DNA of 64,000 nt from Alistipes sp. (GCA_017938765.1 JAGBAX010000007.1:109772-173771), one strand, 5' to 3'. Shown: positions 25,382 through 34,642, numbered from the stretch's first letter. Made by a program: numbers and translations. The notes: generated by a model from the sequence alone, not told the origin.

Positions 25382-25399
25382 CCATGTAAACTTACATGG
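25382..25399. promoter_or_regulatory. Palindrome CCATGTAA-AC-TTACATGG
   Basis: Perfect 8-bp arms. A single CCATGTAA occurs at 17979-17986 in the XRE divergent region. Candidate operator for the XRE protein or a resolvase site. Confidence 0.5.
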
Positions 25400-25516
25400 T
25401 AAAAATAGCATAATCGTCAATAAGTCTGAATGTTATGGATATATAGAAATAATAGTGTTTAGGCTTACTTGTAATAGGAGGCAAGTCGCAATCAAGATAG
25501 ATATGTATAAATTGAA

Positions 25517-25548
25517 TTTGTTTTTCTCGTTTTTTATTTGTATATTTG
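25517..25548 (+). promoter_or_regulatory. Promoter of the integrase operon
   Basis: TTTG (25517-25520), 20-base spacer, TATATTTG (25541-25548). The start would be near 25555, leaving a leader of about 190 bases before the small ORF at 25745. Confidence 0.7.
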
Positions 25549-25599
25549 CCTTACTTCGATTCTTAACACGAACCGATGTCTTGAATAATTTCAACAATA

Positions 25600-25730
25600 C
25601 ATACGCTGATGAAGTAACATAGGATAACTGCGCTCAGAGCGCAAGGGTTCTACGCATATCCCTGCCGACCAGAAGTCTTTCCGAGAATGGAGAGAGGCAC
25701 AAAAGCAAATAACCCCTTCGGGGGATTGAA
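25600..25730 (+). promoter_or_regulatory. Structured leader of the integrase operon
   Basis: Within the leader I see GCGCTC-A-GAGCGC (25630-25642), CTTTCC/GGAGAG (25677-25694) and CCCC-TTC-GGGG (25713-25723). The arrangement looks like a folded RNA, more than chance hairpins, but I do not recognise a riboswitch class. The rest of the 527 bp gap 25218-25744 shows nothing else except the palindrome at 25382. Confidence 0.45.
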
Positions 25731-25744
25731 ATACTTGATTTTCA

Positions 25745-25915
25745 ATGTTAAGTATAGAAAGATGTAAAGAGATTATAAAACCATATAACCATAAATTAAC
25801 TAATGATGAAATAAAGCAAATCAGAGAGATATTATATCTGTTTGCTGAGATACAAATAAGCGCTGAAAAACAATTACTTGAAGATGAAGAATGTGATATT
25901 ATATTGCAGAGTTAG
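25745..25915 (+). CDS. Small ORF overlapping the integrase start
   Basis: 56 aa: begins MLSIERCKEIIKPYNHKL, continues with DEIKQIREILYLFAEIQIS and ends with EDEECDIILQS. The acidic helical protein overlaps the integrase ATG by 32 bp in another frame, so translation is coupled. Small ORFs of this kind precede serine integrases in other Bacteroidetes elements, as far as I recall; it may be a directionality or regulatory partner. AT-rich codon use like the element. Confidence 0.6.
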   Translation: MLSIERCKEIIKPYNHKLTNDEIKQIREILYLFAEIQISAEKQLLEDEECDIILQS

Positions 25916-27455
25916 TTCTGACGAACAAAAGACAAATACGAGCCTCGATTTCCAGGAAAAGAAGTTGAGAGAGCATTGCGACAAACACGGATATAATGTT
26001 GTAGAGTGCTATCACGAAGACTTCTCGGGAAAGCATCACGACTTTGTGCGCCCTGAAATGAAGAAGATTCGTGACTATTGCAAGAAGCATAAGCACGAAG
26101 TGGATTTGATTTTATTTCTTCGATGGGATAGATTTAGTCGTAATCCCGAATTTGCCTATATGTTCAAGCGAATCTTTATGGATGAATGGGGAATTAACTT
26201 TAATGCCATAGAGAGTCCAATTGATTTTTCGTCAACAGAATGGTCTACATTGTTGAGCAATTATTGCGCTGCAGCACATACAGAGAACAATAAGATTAGT
26301 CGCAGAACTCGTGACGGAATCCGTGAAACGATGTTATCAGGTCGATGGGCTAACTCTGCACCAAGAGGGTATAAGAATGTCCATATTGTTGATAGCAATG
26401 GTATTACAACCGCCAAAACCATCGAAATTGACGAGGAGAAGGCTCCGCTTATTCGTGCTATTTTTCACGAAGTTGCAAAAGGGGTGGAGGCTCCGTGTGC
26501 AATCCGCAGAAGGATTGCTCCTGAAATTCCTGAAAGTACTTTCCTTGACATATTGCGTAATATATTTTATAAAGGTAAGATTCGAGTTCCTGCTACCAAA
26601 ACAGAGCCTGAAGTGATTGTCGATGGGTTACATACTCCATTGGTGACTGAGGAGTTATTTGATACCGTTCAGGATATTATGGATGGCAAGCGCAAGAAGC
26701 AACCTAAGCTTACAAAGCCTGTACAACCCGAATTTTATTTGCGTAAGTACCTAATTTGCCCGCATTGTGGTCGTGCAATTACAGGTGCATTTAGCACAGG
26801 TGGAAGTGGTGGCAAGTATCCATATTATTTCTGTCCAACATCAGGTAAGCACCTACGAATGTCTGCCGATACAGTCAATGATGCCTTTGTGGATTATGTG
26901 AGTGGTTTGCGTCCTAATGAAGCGATAATGCAACTATATTATGAGATATTGAACGACCTGCGCAAAGAGAATGCCCGTGATATTCGTGCAATGATTGATA
27001 AGATTGACGGTGAGATATATGAAATGAACGAGCGTATGAATAAGATTGAGGATAAGTATCTCGATGGAGAAATCGATAAAGATGCCTATAATCGTATGAT
27101 TAACAGGCAGAAACAGCAGGTAAAGGCTGCGGAAGACAGAAAAGAGCTGCTTGAAACCCCGAACCGTGGTAAAATCGAACCACAGTTGAAGTACTCTATG
27201 AGCCTGATAGACAATATAGATAAGTTCTTTCAGTATGCCCCTGCCGAGGTCAAAATTAGGGCGTTGAGTTCGATTTTTTCAGGAAAATTGGAATTTGATG
27301 GGAAAATTTTTCGAACTGATAGTATGAATAGTGTGCTTGCTCTAATATATCAGCAAACCAATGAGTTACGAAATCCCAAAAAAGAAAACGGGGAAAATCT
27401 TTCGACTTTCCCCGCTTCTGTACCCGGAGCCGGGGTCGAACCGGCACAGGGGTGA
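25884..27455 (+). CDS. Large serine recombinase (integrase) of the element
   Basis: 523 aa from the ATG at 25884 (a TTG two codons earlier is possible). Catalytic domain with VILYCRVSSDEQK, the arginines in LFLRWDRFSRNPEFA, then a recombinase domain (GYKNVHIVDSNG, FLDILRNIFYKGKI) and a zinc ribbon (YLICPHCGRAITGAF ... YYFCPTSGKHLRM). A coiled coil (~370-425) follows. The last ~12 residues (VPGAGVEPAQG) are encoded by the attachment core and the inverse strand of the tRNA-Leu gene, so the present C-terminus depends on integration. It should integrate and excise the 11-kb element. Confidence 0.93.
   Translation: MKNVILYCRVSSDEQKTNTSLDFQEKKLREHCDKHGYNVVECYHEDFSGKHHDFVRPEMKKIRDYCKKHKHEVDLILFLRWDRFSRNPEFAYMFKRIFMDEWGINFNAIESPIDFSSTEWSTLLSNYCAAAHTENNKISRRTRDGIRETMLSGRWANSAPRGYKNVHIVDSNGITTAKTIEIDEEKAPLIRAIFHEVAKGVEAPCAIRRRIAPEIPESTFLDILRNIFYKGKIRVPATKTEPEVIVDGLHTPLVTEELFDTVQDIMDGKRKKQPKLTKPVQPEFYLRKYLICPHCGRAITGAFSTGGSGGKYPYYFCPTSGKHLRMSADTVNDAFVDYVSGLRPNEAIMQLYYEILNDLRKENARDIRAMIDKIDGEIYEMNERMNKIEDKYLDGEIDKDAYNRMINRQKQQVKAAEDRKELLETPNRGKIEPQLKYSMSLIDNIDKFFQYAPAEVKIRALSSIFSGKLEFDGKIFRTDSMNSVLALIYQQTNELRNPKKENGENLSTFPASVPGAGVEPAQG
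27377..27414 (-). terminator. Replacement terminator for tRNA-Leu inside the integrase gene end
   Basis: On the minus strand CGGGGAAA/TTTCCCCG (27389-27396 with 27407-27414) followed by TTTTCTTTTTT. It lies just beyond the tRNA 3' end, within integrase codons, and replaces the native terminator displaced to 16331-16364. Confidence 0.7.
27420..27425. other. Right attachment core
   Basis: GTACCC, in integrase frame (Val-Pro codons) and covering the last bases of tRNA-Leu. Direct repeat of 16366-16371. Confidence 0.6.
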
Positions 27456-27504
27456 ACCTACTGGTGTTTGAGACCAGCGCGTCTACCGATTCCGCCATCC
27501 GGGC
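27421..27504 (-). tRNA. tRNA-Leu (anticodon CAA)
   Basis: 84 bases on the minus strand. Acceptor GCCCGGA/TCCGGGT with A73, D-arm GGCGGAATCGGTAGACGC, anticodon stem CTGGT/ACCAG around loop CTCAAAC (anticodon CAA), a long variable arm typical of Leu, and T-arm CCGGTTCGACCCCGG. CCA is not encoded. It is intact despite the adjacent insertion. Confidence 0.95.
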
Positions 27505-27522
27505 TGTTGCGTTTTGCGAGGG

Positions 27523-27552
27523 CAAAGGTAGATATTTTTTTTTGATTTACAA
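27523..27552 (-). promoter_or_regulatory. Promoter of tRNA-Leu
   Basis: Minus strand TTG (27550-27552), 19-base spacer, TACCTTTG (27523-27530), about 20 bp before the tRNA 5' end. Confidence 0.7.
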
Positions 27553-27612
27553 TAGTTTGTCAAAAAAAATCACTATCTTCGTACCTACTATTTGACAAAA
27601 CCTTAAACTACT

Positions 27613-28032
27613 ATGGGAAATTTAACTTTTACTATGATTAAGCCAGATGCCGTTAGGGCTGGCAACCACGCAAAGATTCTTCAGCACCTTGTTGATGCTG
27701 GCTTTAGAATCGTGGCACTGAGAATGTGGTGTATGTCGCGCAACGACGCAAAGCGCTTCTATGCCGTTCACAATGGCAAGCCATTCTTTGATGGTCTTAT
27801 TGACTTTATGACCTCAGGACCGATTGTTGCAGCGGTGCTTGAGAAGGAGAATGCCGTAGCCGAGCTTCGCAAGACTGTGGGCGCAACAAACCCAGAGGCG
27901 GCAGATGAGGGTACTGTTCGTAAGCTCTATGGTAGTAGCGTTCAGCAGAATGCCATCCACGCATCTGACAGTGACGAGAATGCCAAAATTGAGTGGCAGC
28001 TCCACTTTAAGGATAGCGATATTATGTTGTAG
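27613..28032 (+). CDS. ndk: Nucleoside diphosphate kinase
   Basis: 139 aa, the normal length. Transfers the terminal phosphate between nucleoside tri- and diphosphates through a phosphohistidine. [18 protein letters not shown] at the start, [21 protein letters not shown], and the catalytic His116 in [15 protein letters not shown]. Single-gene unit followed by a series of inverted repeats. Confidence 0.96.
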   Translation: MGNLTFTMIKPDAVRAGNHAKILQHLVDAGFRIVALRMWCMSRNDAKRFYAVHNGKPFFDGLIDFMTSGPIVAAVLEKENAVAELRKTVGATNPEAADEGTVRKLYGSSVQQNAIHASDSDENAKIEWQLHFKDSDIML

Positions 28033-28090
28033 TAGGCAACAAATGCTCATTTTGGCTACAAAAATGTTCACTTTGGGCATATCGCACAAT

Positions 28091-28280
28091 TTTAACCCAA
28101 GCTGTTCGTTATTGGTATGAAGATTGCACTTCAAAACAACAGCTGCGGTGGAAACTGCAAGCCGCAGTGAGGTTTCTTCATTTATTTAAGTTTGGGTTAG
28201 TAGTTTAGGAGGGGCTACCCTCCGAGGTAAGAGGTCGTTGTGAAACGCCCTCTTATTTTTTTATGCCCCTCCTAAACTAC
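28091..28280. repeat. Two adjacent nested inverted repeats after ndk
   Basis: First element: TTTAACCCAA (28091-28100) with TTGGGTTA (28192-28199), inside it TGAAGA/TCTTCA (28118-28123 with 28175-28180) and CTGCGG/CCGCAG (28143-28148 with 28162-28167). Second: a perfect 16-bp pair GTAGTTTAGGAGGGGC (28200-28215) and its complement (28265-28280), enclosing AAGAGG/CCTCTT with a T-tract, a terminator-like core. Their boundaries touch at 28199/28200. The design, outer arms round a terminator hairpin, matches families B and C. Confidence 0.7.
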
Positions 28281-28316
28281 TTTCAACCTGTTTACGCAGC
28301 AACCCTCTGCTCGTTT

Positions 28317-28427
28317 GTGGGCAAATGGCTCTACGAGCCTATAACGATATTGGCGAATTGCTATTCGTGCAAGCCCGATAGTCATTCGCCAAAATCGTCA
28401 AACTACTATGTAGTTTTATTTGCCCAC
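28317..28427. repeat. Third nested inverted repeat between ndk and the DUF4468 gene
   Basis: GTGGGCAAAT (28317-28326) pairs with ATTTGCCCAC (28418-28427); inside, TTGGCGAAT (28350-28358) pairs with ATTCGCCAA (28384-28392). No credible gene in 28033-28553. Confidence 0.65.
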
Positions 28428-28553
28428 TGCTCTCGGAGCCTTTGTCCTGCTCCTGCGGTCGTTAGTAGTTTTATAGGTGCTGCGCAATGGTTCTGCATAC
28501 TCTGTTTACTGCCTGTTTAAGCACTATTGATTGCCTTCTCCTTTCTAATGTTT

Positions 28554-29249
28554 CTACCAATTTTGACTTTCTGTACCTGTAATACCAAATTTAGTTGCTT
28601 TCTCAATCTTGTCCACTAGAACTTTTGAATAAACAATACCGCCAACATATCCTATGGCTGCCTCATTTTTATACGACTTATGTTGTTTTTTGTCAAATGG
28701 ATAACAACTATAAACAGGTAATGTAATATCTTGTAGAGCAACACCTCCAAATAAAATTTGCCCTACGCCCACAGAGGTATCCATATAATACTCTTGAATA
28801 GAGGTAATTATTCTAATCTTTTCATCTTTAATATCGATTCTAATAATGATATACTCTCCAACAACAACGGACTTCATAAAACCCATTCTACTGCCAACAC
28901 CTGACAAATAACCTTTAGCTAGAATAACCCCTTGCTCTTTGTCTACCATTTGAATAACAGATTTGCCACTATTAAAGGATGACACAAACCAATTATTGAG
29001 CATAATAAACAACTCATCTTTCTGCTTGCCCGGAATTTCTAGTACGGTAGTAAATGATATTTGATTATTAGCATCAAGGGGATATTCAATAATTATCTTA
29101 TCTGCCAATTCTCTATACTCTTTTCCAGTTTGGGGTTGTGTGCCATATAATTTGGCTATTTGGTCTTCCACATCTTGAGTAGTAATAATTTGAGATTTTG
29201 CACCAAAAGTGCAAAAAATGGCTAATACGCACAAAAATAGTCGTTTCAT
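28554..29249 (-). CDS. DUF4468 (TBP-like fold) secreted protein
   Basis: 231 aa from the ATG at 29249, chosen because MKRLFLCVLAIFCTFGAKSQ is a good signal peptide with cleavage after a Bacteroidetes-type SQ; an upstream in-frame ATG would put charged residues before it. The mature protein has the DUF4468 pattern: FTTVLEIPGKQKDELFIMLNNWFV, QMVDKEQGVILAKGYLS, then EYIIIRIDIKDEKIRIITSIQEY. Function of the domain is unknown. AT-rich codon use compared with neighbours suggests acquisition or low expression. Confidence 0.8.
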   Translation of the reverse strand: MKRLFLCVLAIFCTFGAKSQIITTQDVEDQIAKLYGTQPQTGKEYRELADKIIIEYPLDANNQISFTTVLEIPGKQKDELFIMLNNWFVSSFNSGKSVIQMVDKEQGVILAKGYLSGVGSRMGFMKSVVVGEYIIIRIDIKDEKIRIITSIQEYYMDTSVGVGQILFGGVALQDITLPVYSCYPFDKKQHKSYKNEAAIGYVGGIVYSKVLVDKIEKATKFGITGTESQNW

Positions 29250-29310
29250 AAAATAATAATTTAAGTTAAACAATAAATTTCGTAGCCTTCAGATAGCAAC
29301 CGTTTAACTC

Positions 29311-29503
29311 AAAAAAAGAGAAGCGTGGATTATGCCTTTGTTGACAGGTACGACCAAGCACCCCACTTACGAAAGCACGTACCCACGCCATACAGCGTGA
29401 GCATTTAGCGTGCCTATTGTTCGTAAGTTGTTAAATTTGGTCGTTTTGTCAACTAAACAATAGCCTAAATGCCATCTAAACCACTGCGTATTCCACAATG
29501 GTA
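29311..29503 (-). ncRNA. Predicted ~190-nt rod-shaped small RNA, 6S-like
   Basis: A strong promoter (TTG-N20-TATATTTG) fires on the minus strand at ~29503 and the region ends in a T-tract (29311-29317 complement). Between them the RNA folds as a rod: closing stem GTGGAATACGC with GCATAATCCAC, a large asymmetric bubble of ~30 bases on the 5' side, then GTTGAC with GTCAAC and ACGACCAA with TTGGTCGT, CTTACGAA with TTCGTAAG, and an apical GCACG/CGTGC with CACGC/GCGTG. Closing stem, open central bubble and apical rod are the architecture of 6S RNA, which binds RNA polymerase; a Bacteroidetes 6S family (6S-Flavo) is known. No ORF is present. Identity is inferred from structure only. Confidence 0.65.
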
Positions 29504-29506
29504 GTG

Positions 29507-29537
29507 CAAATATACAAAAAGCTACCAACATTCGCAA
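29507..29537 (-). promoter_or_regulatory. Promoter of the 6S-like RNA
   Basis: Minus strand TTG (29535-29537), 20-base spacer, TATATTTG (29507-29514). Confidence 0.7.
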
Positions 29538-29725
29538 CATTTTCAAATTTATTTCAGATTATAAATAATGTTTTTTGTCGTTTGTACTTGAGGTGGTGTG
29601 GTAGAGTTGCCTGGGAACAATATTTGCGCGATGGGCGCGTTGTTGTACAGAAAAGGTTTATAGGAGTGTAAATTTTTTGGTATTCATAAAAATTTACTAC
29701 CTTTGTACGATATTTTTGGATAACT

Positions 29726-32700
29726 ATGGATTTACAGAGATTTAAGTTTTTGAACAGATGCGTTGGCTGGGGTGTTTTTGCCGTAGCGGCCATCGTCTAT
29801 CTGCTTACTATAGAGCCGAGTACAAGTTTGTGGGACTGCTCGGAGTTTATAGCTACCTCATACAAGCTTGAGGTGGGTCATCCACCAGGTGCGCCGCTGT
29901 TTATGCTGCTTGCCCGTGTAGCGACGATGCTTGCCCCGTCGCCATACTATGTGCCGCATATGGTAAATGGTATGAACGCCCTTGCAAGTGCATTCTGTAT
30001 TCTTTTCCTTTTCTGGACTATTACGCATATTGCTCGCCGCCTCTATACTCGTGGTGGTCAGGAGCTTACAGCGTCAAAGGCCTATGCAGTATTGGGCGCA
30101 GGTGCTATTGGTGCGTTGGCATACACTTTTACAGACACCTTCTGGTTTTCGGCTGTTGAGGGTGAGGTGTACGCTCTCTCGTCAATGTTTACCGCCCTTG
30201 TTGTATGGCTTATGTTGCGTTGGGAGGAGGAGGCTGAGAGTAGCCACTCGTGGCGTTGGATAATCCTTATTGCCTATCTTATGGGACTGAGCATTGGTGT
30301 GCATATTCTTAACCTGCTCACTATCCCTGCGTTGGTGTTTATCTACTACTTCCGCACCACAAAGGCTGTGACGTGGAAGGGGCTACTCTATGCGACCCTT
30401 ATTGCAGGTGCTATACTGTTGGCTATCAATGGAATAATCATCCCGTATACTGTTCTTATCGGTATGCATGTGGATATATGGTTTGTAAACAGTCTGGGGC
30501 TGCCTGTAAACACTGGTATCGTGGTCTTTGTGCTGCTGATGTTCGTGGCTCTTGGCTGGGCGGTGCTCTTCACGCACAAGCGCGGGTATAGGGTGTGGAA
30601 TATGATTGCCGTATGCGTTACGATGATTATGCTCGGCTTCTCCTCTTACGCCTCTGTTACTATTCGCGCGCTGGCAAACCCACCGATGAACTCCAACAAT
30701 CCGAACAACCCTGCGGCGTTGCTCTCTGTCCTTAACCGCGACCAGTATGGCAACCGCCCGCTGATTTATGGAGCCTCTTATGCCGCGCCGATAGAGAGTT
30801 ATACTGAGAAGACGGTCTACAACTATAACCCCGCAACCGAGCAGTACGATGAGCTGACAACGGTAGATAAGTATCTCTACCCAGATCGCTTTATGCACCT
30901 GTTCCCACGCATGTGGAACTACTTGAAGAAGGAGCACGACTACAAGCCTTGGGCGGCATATCGTACAAAGGAGGACTTTGTGCGTGACGAGAATGGAGAC
31001 CTTGTGCGCGACGAGAAAGGACGCCCACTGCGCCAGACAGTTATGGACTACGGCAAGGAGGTGCGCTACCACGACGGGTATGAGACTCAGACAGTTATTG
31101 AGCCTACATTTATGGAGAATCTGCACTACTTCTTCTCCTACCAGCTCAACTATATGTACTGGCGATATTTCCTCTGGAACTTCGTGGGTCGTCAGGACGA
31201 CATACAGGCTGAGGGGGTGACCCTTACACATGGCAACTGGCTCTCAGGCATTGACTTTATAGATGAACTATACCTCGGTCCTCAGGATAACCTGCCTGCC
31301 GAGATGGAGAATAACCGCGCAAGGAACACCTACTACTTCCTGCCATTTATTCTCGGCCTTGTGGGCTTAATTTACCAGCTCAACCGCGACAAGCGAGGCT
31401 TTACTATCGTTATGTGGCTCTTTATAATGATGGGCGTAGCCCTTGTTGTCTACTTCAACTCTTCGCCTGGCGAGGTGCGTGAGCGAGACTATGTATATGC
31501 CGGCTCTTTCTACGCCTTCTGTATGTGGATAGGCCTTGGCGTGCTGGCTATATATGACATGCTCTGCCTTGTGCTTAAGCGCAATAAGAGAGTTGCAGCT
31601 CTTGCAGCTACTGCTATAGCTGCCGTTGTGCCAGGTATCCTCTGCGCTGAGAACTGGGACGACCACGACCGCTCTGGCAGAACATGGGCGCGCGATTCGG
31701 GACATAACTACCTTAACTCTGTTGTTGAGGTTGAGGGTGTAAGCCCGATAATTGTAAATTATGGCGATAACGACACCTTCCCACTCTGGTTTGCGCAAGA
31801 GGTGGATGGTGTCCGTCCAGATATCCGCATTATGAACAGCAGCTACCTTGATGGCGAGTGGTATGTGGACGAGATGAAGTGCAAGGCTAATGGCGCCGAG
31901 GGTATTCCATTCTCACTGCCGCGTGAGAAGTACACCTTTGTAAATGACTGGATACCAGTTATTGACAAACTTGAGCGCGCAGTAGATGCTAAGGAGGTTA
32001 TGGAGTTTATCCGCAGCAACGACTCCCGCACAAAGTACGACATCGGCATGGGCGAGCCTGTGGACTTTATCCCTACAAAGCAGATTGCCCTGCCAGTGGA
32101 TAAGGATGCGGCTATCGCTTCGGGTATTGTCAAGGAGTCAGACCGCGACCTTATGGTGGATACGGTCTACATAAACCTCAAGAAGAGTTCACTCTCCCGC
32201 TCGGAGCTTATGCTGTTTGATATGTTCGCTAACTTTGACTGGAAGCGACCTATATACTTCACGCAGGCCTATATGCTCAACGCCTTTGGCCTTGTGGACT
32301 ACCTCCAGTTTGACGGATATGCTTACCGCTTTGTGCCAATTCTCACCCCGCTGCAGGATAGCTGGGAGGTTGGTCGTGTAGATGCAGATTACGCCTATGA
32401 TATATTGATGAATAAGACAAAGTATGGCGGCGTAAGCAACCCGAAGGTCTATGTAGACTCCTTTATGCAGCACAATATTATGGTTGCTCGCACCCGTGAG
32501 GCCTTTGCTCGCGTGGCTAAGCAGTATATCTTCCAGCAGCAGTATGATAAGGCGGAGGAGCTACTTGACCGAGGCCTTGAGGTGCTGCCAATCTCTCAGG
32601 TGCGCTTCACAATGGAGAATACCTATCCGTTCCTTGAGGGATACTACTCTCTTGGTGCTGACGAGAAGGGCGATGCTCTGCTGATGGCATATGCCGACAC

Positions 32701-32938
32701 GCTGATAGGGTATATAGAGTACTACATACAGTTTGACGGCTTCTATGGCGACCTTGTGACAGATATTATAGACGAAAAACTGGGCGAGCTCTCCGAGCTC
32801 TACTACCTTGCAGGCCTTGCCGACCGTAAAGATGTGGTGCGTAGCTTTAACGAGTACTACCGCGAGGCGTTTGGCCTTACAGACGATGAGTTGATGAACC
32901 CAGATGCCGATACAACAACAGAAAATAGTAAACAGTAA
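29726..32938 (+). CDS. DUF2723 multi-pass membrane protein, glycosyltransferase-like
   Basis: 1070 aa. N-terminal ~230 residues with many membrane helices and the DUF2723 hallmark [35 protein letters not shown]; the acidic residues and the HPPG motif are like those of protein O-mannosyltransferase-type GT-C enzymes. Further membrane segments at about 510-600, and a large periplasmic C-terminal part ([25 protein letters not shown]) with helical repeats at the end. It probably acts in Bacteroidetes protein O-glycosylation or envelope assembly; the activity is inferred from the family. A -7 element (TACCTTTG, about 29698) precedes it. cysS follows by 4 bp. Confidence 0.88.
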   Translation: MDLQRFKFLNRCVGWGVFAVAAIVYLLTIEPSTSLWDCSEFIATSYKLEVGHPPGAPLFMLLARVATMLAPSPYYVPHMVNGMNALASAFCILFLFWTITHIARRLYTRGGQELTASKAYAVLGAGAIGALAYTFTDTFWFSAVEGEVYALSSMFTALVVWLMLRWEEEAESSHSWRWIILIAYLMGLSIGVHILNLLTIPALVFIYYFRTTKAVTWKGLLYATLIAGAILLAINGIIIPYTVLIGMHVDIWFVNSLGLPVNTGIVVFVLLMFVALGWAVLFTHKRGYRVWNMIAVCVTMIMLGFSSYASVTIRALANPPMNSNNPNNPAALLSVLNRDQYGNRPLIYGASYAAPIESYTEKTVYNYNPATEQYDELTTVDKYLYPDRFMHLFPRMWNYLKKEHDYKPWAAYRTKEDFVRDENGDLVRDEKGRPLRQTVMDYGKEVRYHDGYETQTVIEPTFMENLHYFFSYQLNYMYWRYFLWNFVGRQDDIQAEGVTLTHGNWLSGIDFIDELYLGPQDNLPAEMENNRARNTYYFLPFILGLVGLIYQLNRDKRGFTIVMWLFIMMGVALVVYFNSSPGEVRERDYVYAGSFYAFCMWIGLGVLAIYDMLCLVLKRNKRVAALAATAIAAVVPGILCAENWDDHDRSGRTWARDSGHNYLNSVVEVEGVSPIIVNYGDNDTFPLWFAQEVDGVRPDIRIMNSSYLDGEWYVDEMKCKANGAEGIPFSLPREKYTFVNDWIPVIDKLERAVDAKEVMEFIRSNDSRTKYDIGMGEPVDFIPTKQIALPVDKDAAIASGIVKESDRDLMVDTVYINLKKSSLSRSELMLFDMFANFDWKRPIYFTQAYMLNAFGLVDYLQFDGYAYRFVPILTPLQDSWEVGRVDADYAYDILMNKTKYGGVSNPKVYVDSFMQHNIMVARTREAFARVAKQYIFQQQYDKAEELLDRGLEVLPISQVRFTMENTYPFLEGYYSLGADEKGDALLMAYADTLIGYIEYYIQFDGFYGDLVTDIIDEKLGELSELYYLAGLADRKDVVRSFNEYYREAFGLTDDELMNPDADTTTENSKQ

Positions 32939-32942
32939 CAAT

Positions 32943-34415
32943 ATGAAACCGACACTAACACTCTACAACACCCTCACACGCCGCAAGGAGGCGTTTGAGA
33001 CTATCAACCCTGGCCGCGTAGGTATGTATGTCTGCGGACCTACTGTCTATGGCGATCCACACTTGGGACACACTCGCCCAGCAATTACCTTTGACCTTCT
33101 GTTCCGCTACCTGCAGGCTGAGGGGTATAAGGTGCGCTATGTGCGTAACATTACTGATGTGGGCCACCTTGAGCATGATGCCGACGAGGGCGAGGATAAA
33201 ATCGCAAAGAAGGCTCGCCTTGAGCAGCTTGAGCCTATGGAGGTAGCGCACTACTACACAGAGCGTTACCACAAGTATATGGATATGCTTGGCGTGCTCA
33301 GCCCATCTATTGAGCCACACGCTTCGGGACATATTATGGAGCAGATAGACTTCGTAGAGCGTATCCTTAATGAGGGACTTGCGTATGAGTCTAATGGCTC
33401 TATCTACTTTGATGTTGAGAAGTATAACGAGAAGTATAACTACGGCTGCCTGTCGGGTCGTAACCTTGACGATATCGTAACCGACACCCGCGCCCTTGAT
33501 GGCCAGAGCGACAAGCGCCACTCATACGACTTTGCGCTGTGGAAGAAGGCCTCTCCAGAGCATATTATGCGCTGGAAGAGCCCTTGGAGCGATGGCTTCC
33601 CAGGTTGGCATATGGAGTGCTCGGCTATGAGTACTAAGTACTTAGGCGAGAAGTTTGATATTCACGGTGGCGGTATGGACCTTATGTTCCCACACCACGA
33701 GTGCGAGATTGCACAGTCTACAGCCGCGCTGGGTCACGACTCTGCTCGCTACTGGGTGCATAACAATATGATTACTATCAACGGCAAGAAGATGGGTAAG
33801 TCGTATAACAACTTTATCACTCTTGAGCAGATGTTCAACGGAGAGCATCCAGCCCTTGAGCAGGCATATAGCCCGATGACTGTGCGCTTCTTTATTCTGC
33901 AGGCACACTACCGCTCAACCCTTGACTTCTCAAATGATGCTCTTCAGGCTGCCGAGAAGGGTCTTGACCGCCTTATGAAGGGTATTGAGGCACTTAATAA
34001 GGCTAAGCCAGCGGCTACATCAACCTTCAACGCCGCAGAGCTTAATGAGCGTTGCGAGGCTGCTATGGCAGACGACCTTAACTCTCCAATGGTTATCTCC
34101 GCGCTGTTTGACTATGTTAAGATATTCAACTCGCTTACTGATGGCAGCCATACCGCAACGGCAGAGGACCTTGATACACTTAAGGCTACCGTAAAACGCT
34201 GGGTGTACGACATCCTCGGACTGAAAGACGAGAAGGCCGCATCTGCAGGTGGTAAGGATATGGTTACACCACTCGTGGAGATGCTCCTTGATATGCGCCT
34301 TGAGGCTAAAGCGAATAAGAATTGGGCGCTTTCAGACCAAATCCGCGACCAGCTCACCGCCATCGGCATCCGTGTCAAAGACCGCAAAGACGGCTACGAC
34401 TGGGAGATAGAGTAG
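32943..34415 (+). CDS. cysS: Cysteinyl-tRNA synthetase
   Basis: 490 aa from the ATG at 32943, 4 bp after the DUF2723 stop; an earlier in-frame ATG would overlap that gene. Class I synthetase: [18 protein letters not shown] holds the HIGH-type HLGH motif and a zinc Cys, further zinc ligands in WHMECSAMS and [11 protein letters not shown], and KMSKS variant KMGKS in [12 protein letters not shown]. Attaches Cys to tRNA-Cys. The stop is followed at once by structured repeat B copy 1. Confidence 0.96.
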   Translation: MKPTLTLYNTLTRRKEAFETINPGRVGMYVCGPTVYGDPHLGHTRPAITFDLLFRYLQAEGYKVRYVRNITDVGHLEHDADEGEDKIAKKARLEQLEPMEVAHYYTERYHKYMDMLGVLSPSIEPHASGHIMEQIDFVERILNEGLAYESNGSIYFDVEKYNEKYNYGCLSGRNLDDIVTDTRALDGQSDKRHSYDFALWKKASPEHIMRWKSPWSDGFPGWHMECSAMSTKYLGEKFDIHGGGMDLMFPHHECEIAQSTAALGHDSARYWVHNNMITINGKKMGKSYNNFITLEQMFNGEHPALEQAYSPMTVRFFILQAHYRSTLDFSNDALQAAEKGLDRLMKGIEALNKAKPAATSTFNAAELNERCEAAMADDLNSPMVISALFDYVKIFNSLTDGSHTATAEDLDTLKATVKRWVYDILGLKDEKAASAGGKDMVTPLVEMLLDMRLEAKANKNWALSDQIRDQLTAIGIRVKDRKDGYDWEIE

Positions 34416-34417
34416 GC

Positions 34418-34615
34418 TGACGCGAACTGCCCGCTTTTTGAAAAAAGCAGGGCGTGCAAAAACTTTATGCGAAACTTTGTTTCGCTTCCGTGCTGATGCG
34501 GATTTAGGGTAGCCTTACGGCTATTACGACAAAAAATAGAGCCATTCACTTTCAAGCAAGCTTGAGTGAGGCTCTATTTTTCATCGTACTCTCTACGAGA
34601 GTTTTCCTAAATCCG
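34418..34615. repeat. Structured intergenic repeat, family B, copy 1 (inverted orientation)
   Basis: Compared as its reverse complement with copies at 44783-44990 and 59033-59254. Core: arms CGGATTTAGG (34499-34508) and CCTAAATCCG (34606-34615) enclosing three hairpins: TAGCC/GGCTA, a central terminator-like AATAGAGCC...GGCTCTATT, and ACTCTC/GAGAGT. Outside the core a tail with GCGAAAC/GTTTCGC and CCCGCTTTTTG/AAAAAAGCAGGG. In the other copies the same hairpins occur with different, still complementary arms. Lies between convergent cysS and the sigma factor gene, where it can stop transcription both ways. Confidence 0.8.
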
Positions 34616-34642
34616 AATAAACACTTTCAGACGAAGTTCCGT

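Larger units (their letters stand above)
16366..27425. mobile_element. Integrative (probably mobilisable or satellite) element in tRNA-Leu(CAA)
   Basis: ~11.06 kb bounded by direct repeats GTACCC (16366-16371 and 27420-27425). The right end abuts the tRNA-Leu 3' end, the left end abuts the tRNA's displaced terminator. It encodes a large serine integrase at the right end with a small partner ORF, a resolvase, an XRE regulator, a DUF6291 protein, an SH3-fold-like protein and a large surface lipoprotein as cargo. Base composition is more AT-rich and codon use less biased than in flanking genes. I see no relaxase, no conjugation genes and no phage structural genes, so it cannot transfer by itself. 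Confidence 0.8.

Noticed and set aside
16366-27425. Prophage or conjugative element
   Set aside because: No capsid, portal, terminase, relaxase or type IV secretion genes; only integration, regulation and cargo are present.
28117-28170. 17-codon Cys-containing peptide frame
   Set aside because: It overlies a nested hairpin exactly; too short to support as a gene without expression data.
28263-28520. 85-codon ORF after ndk
   Set aside because: It runs through inverted repeats and shows no protein-like pattern.
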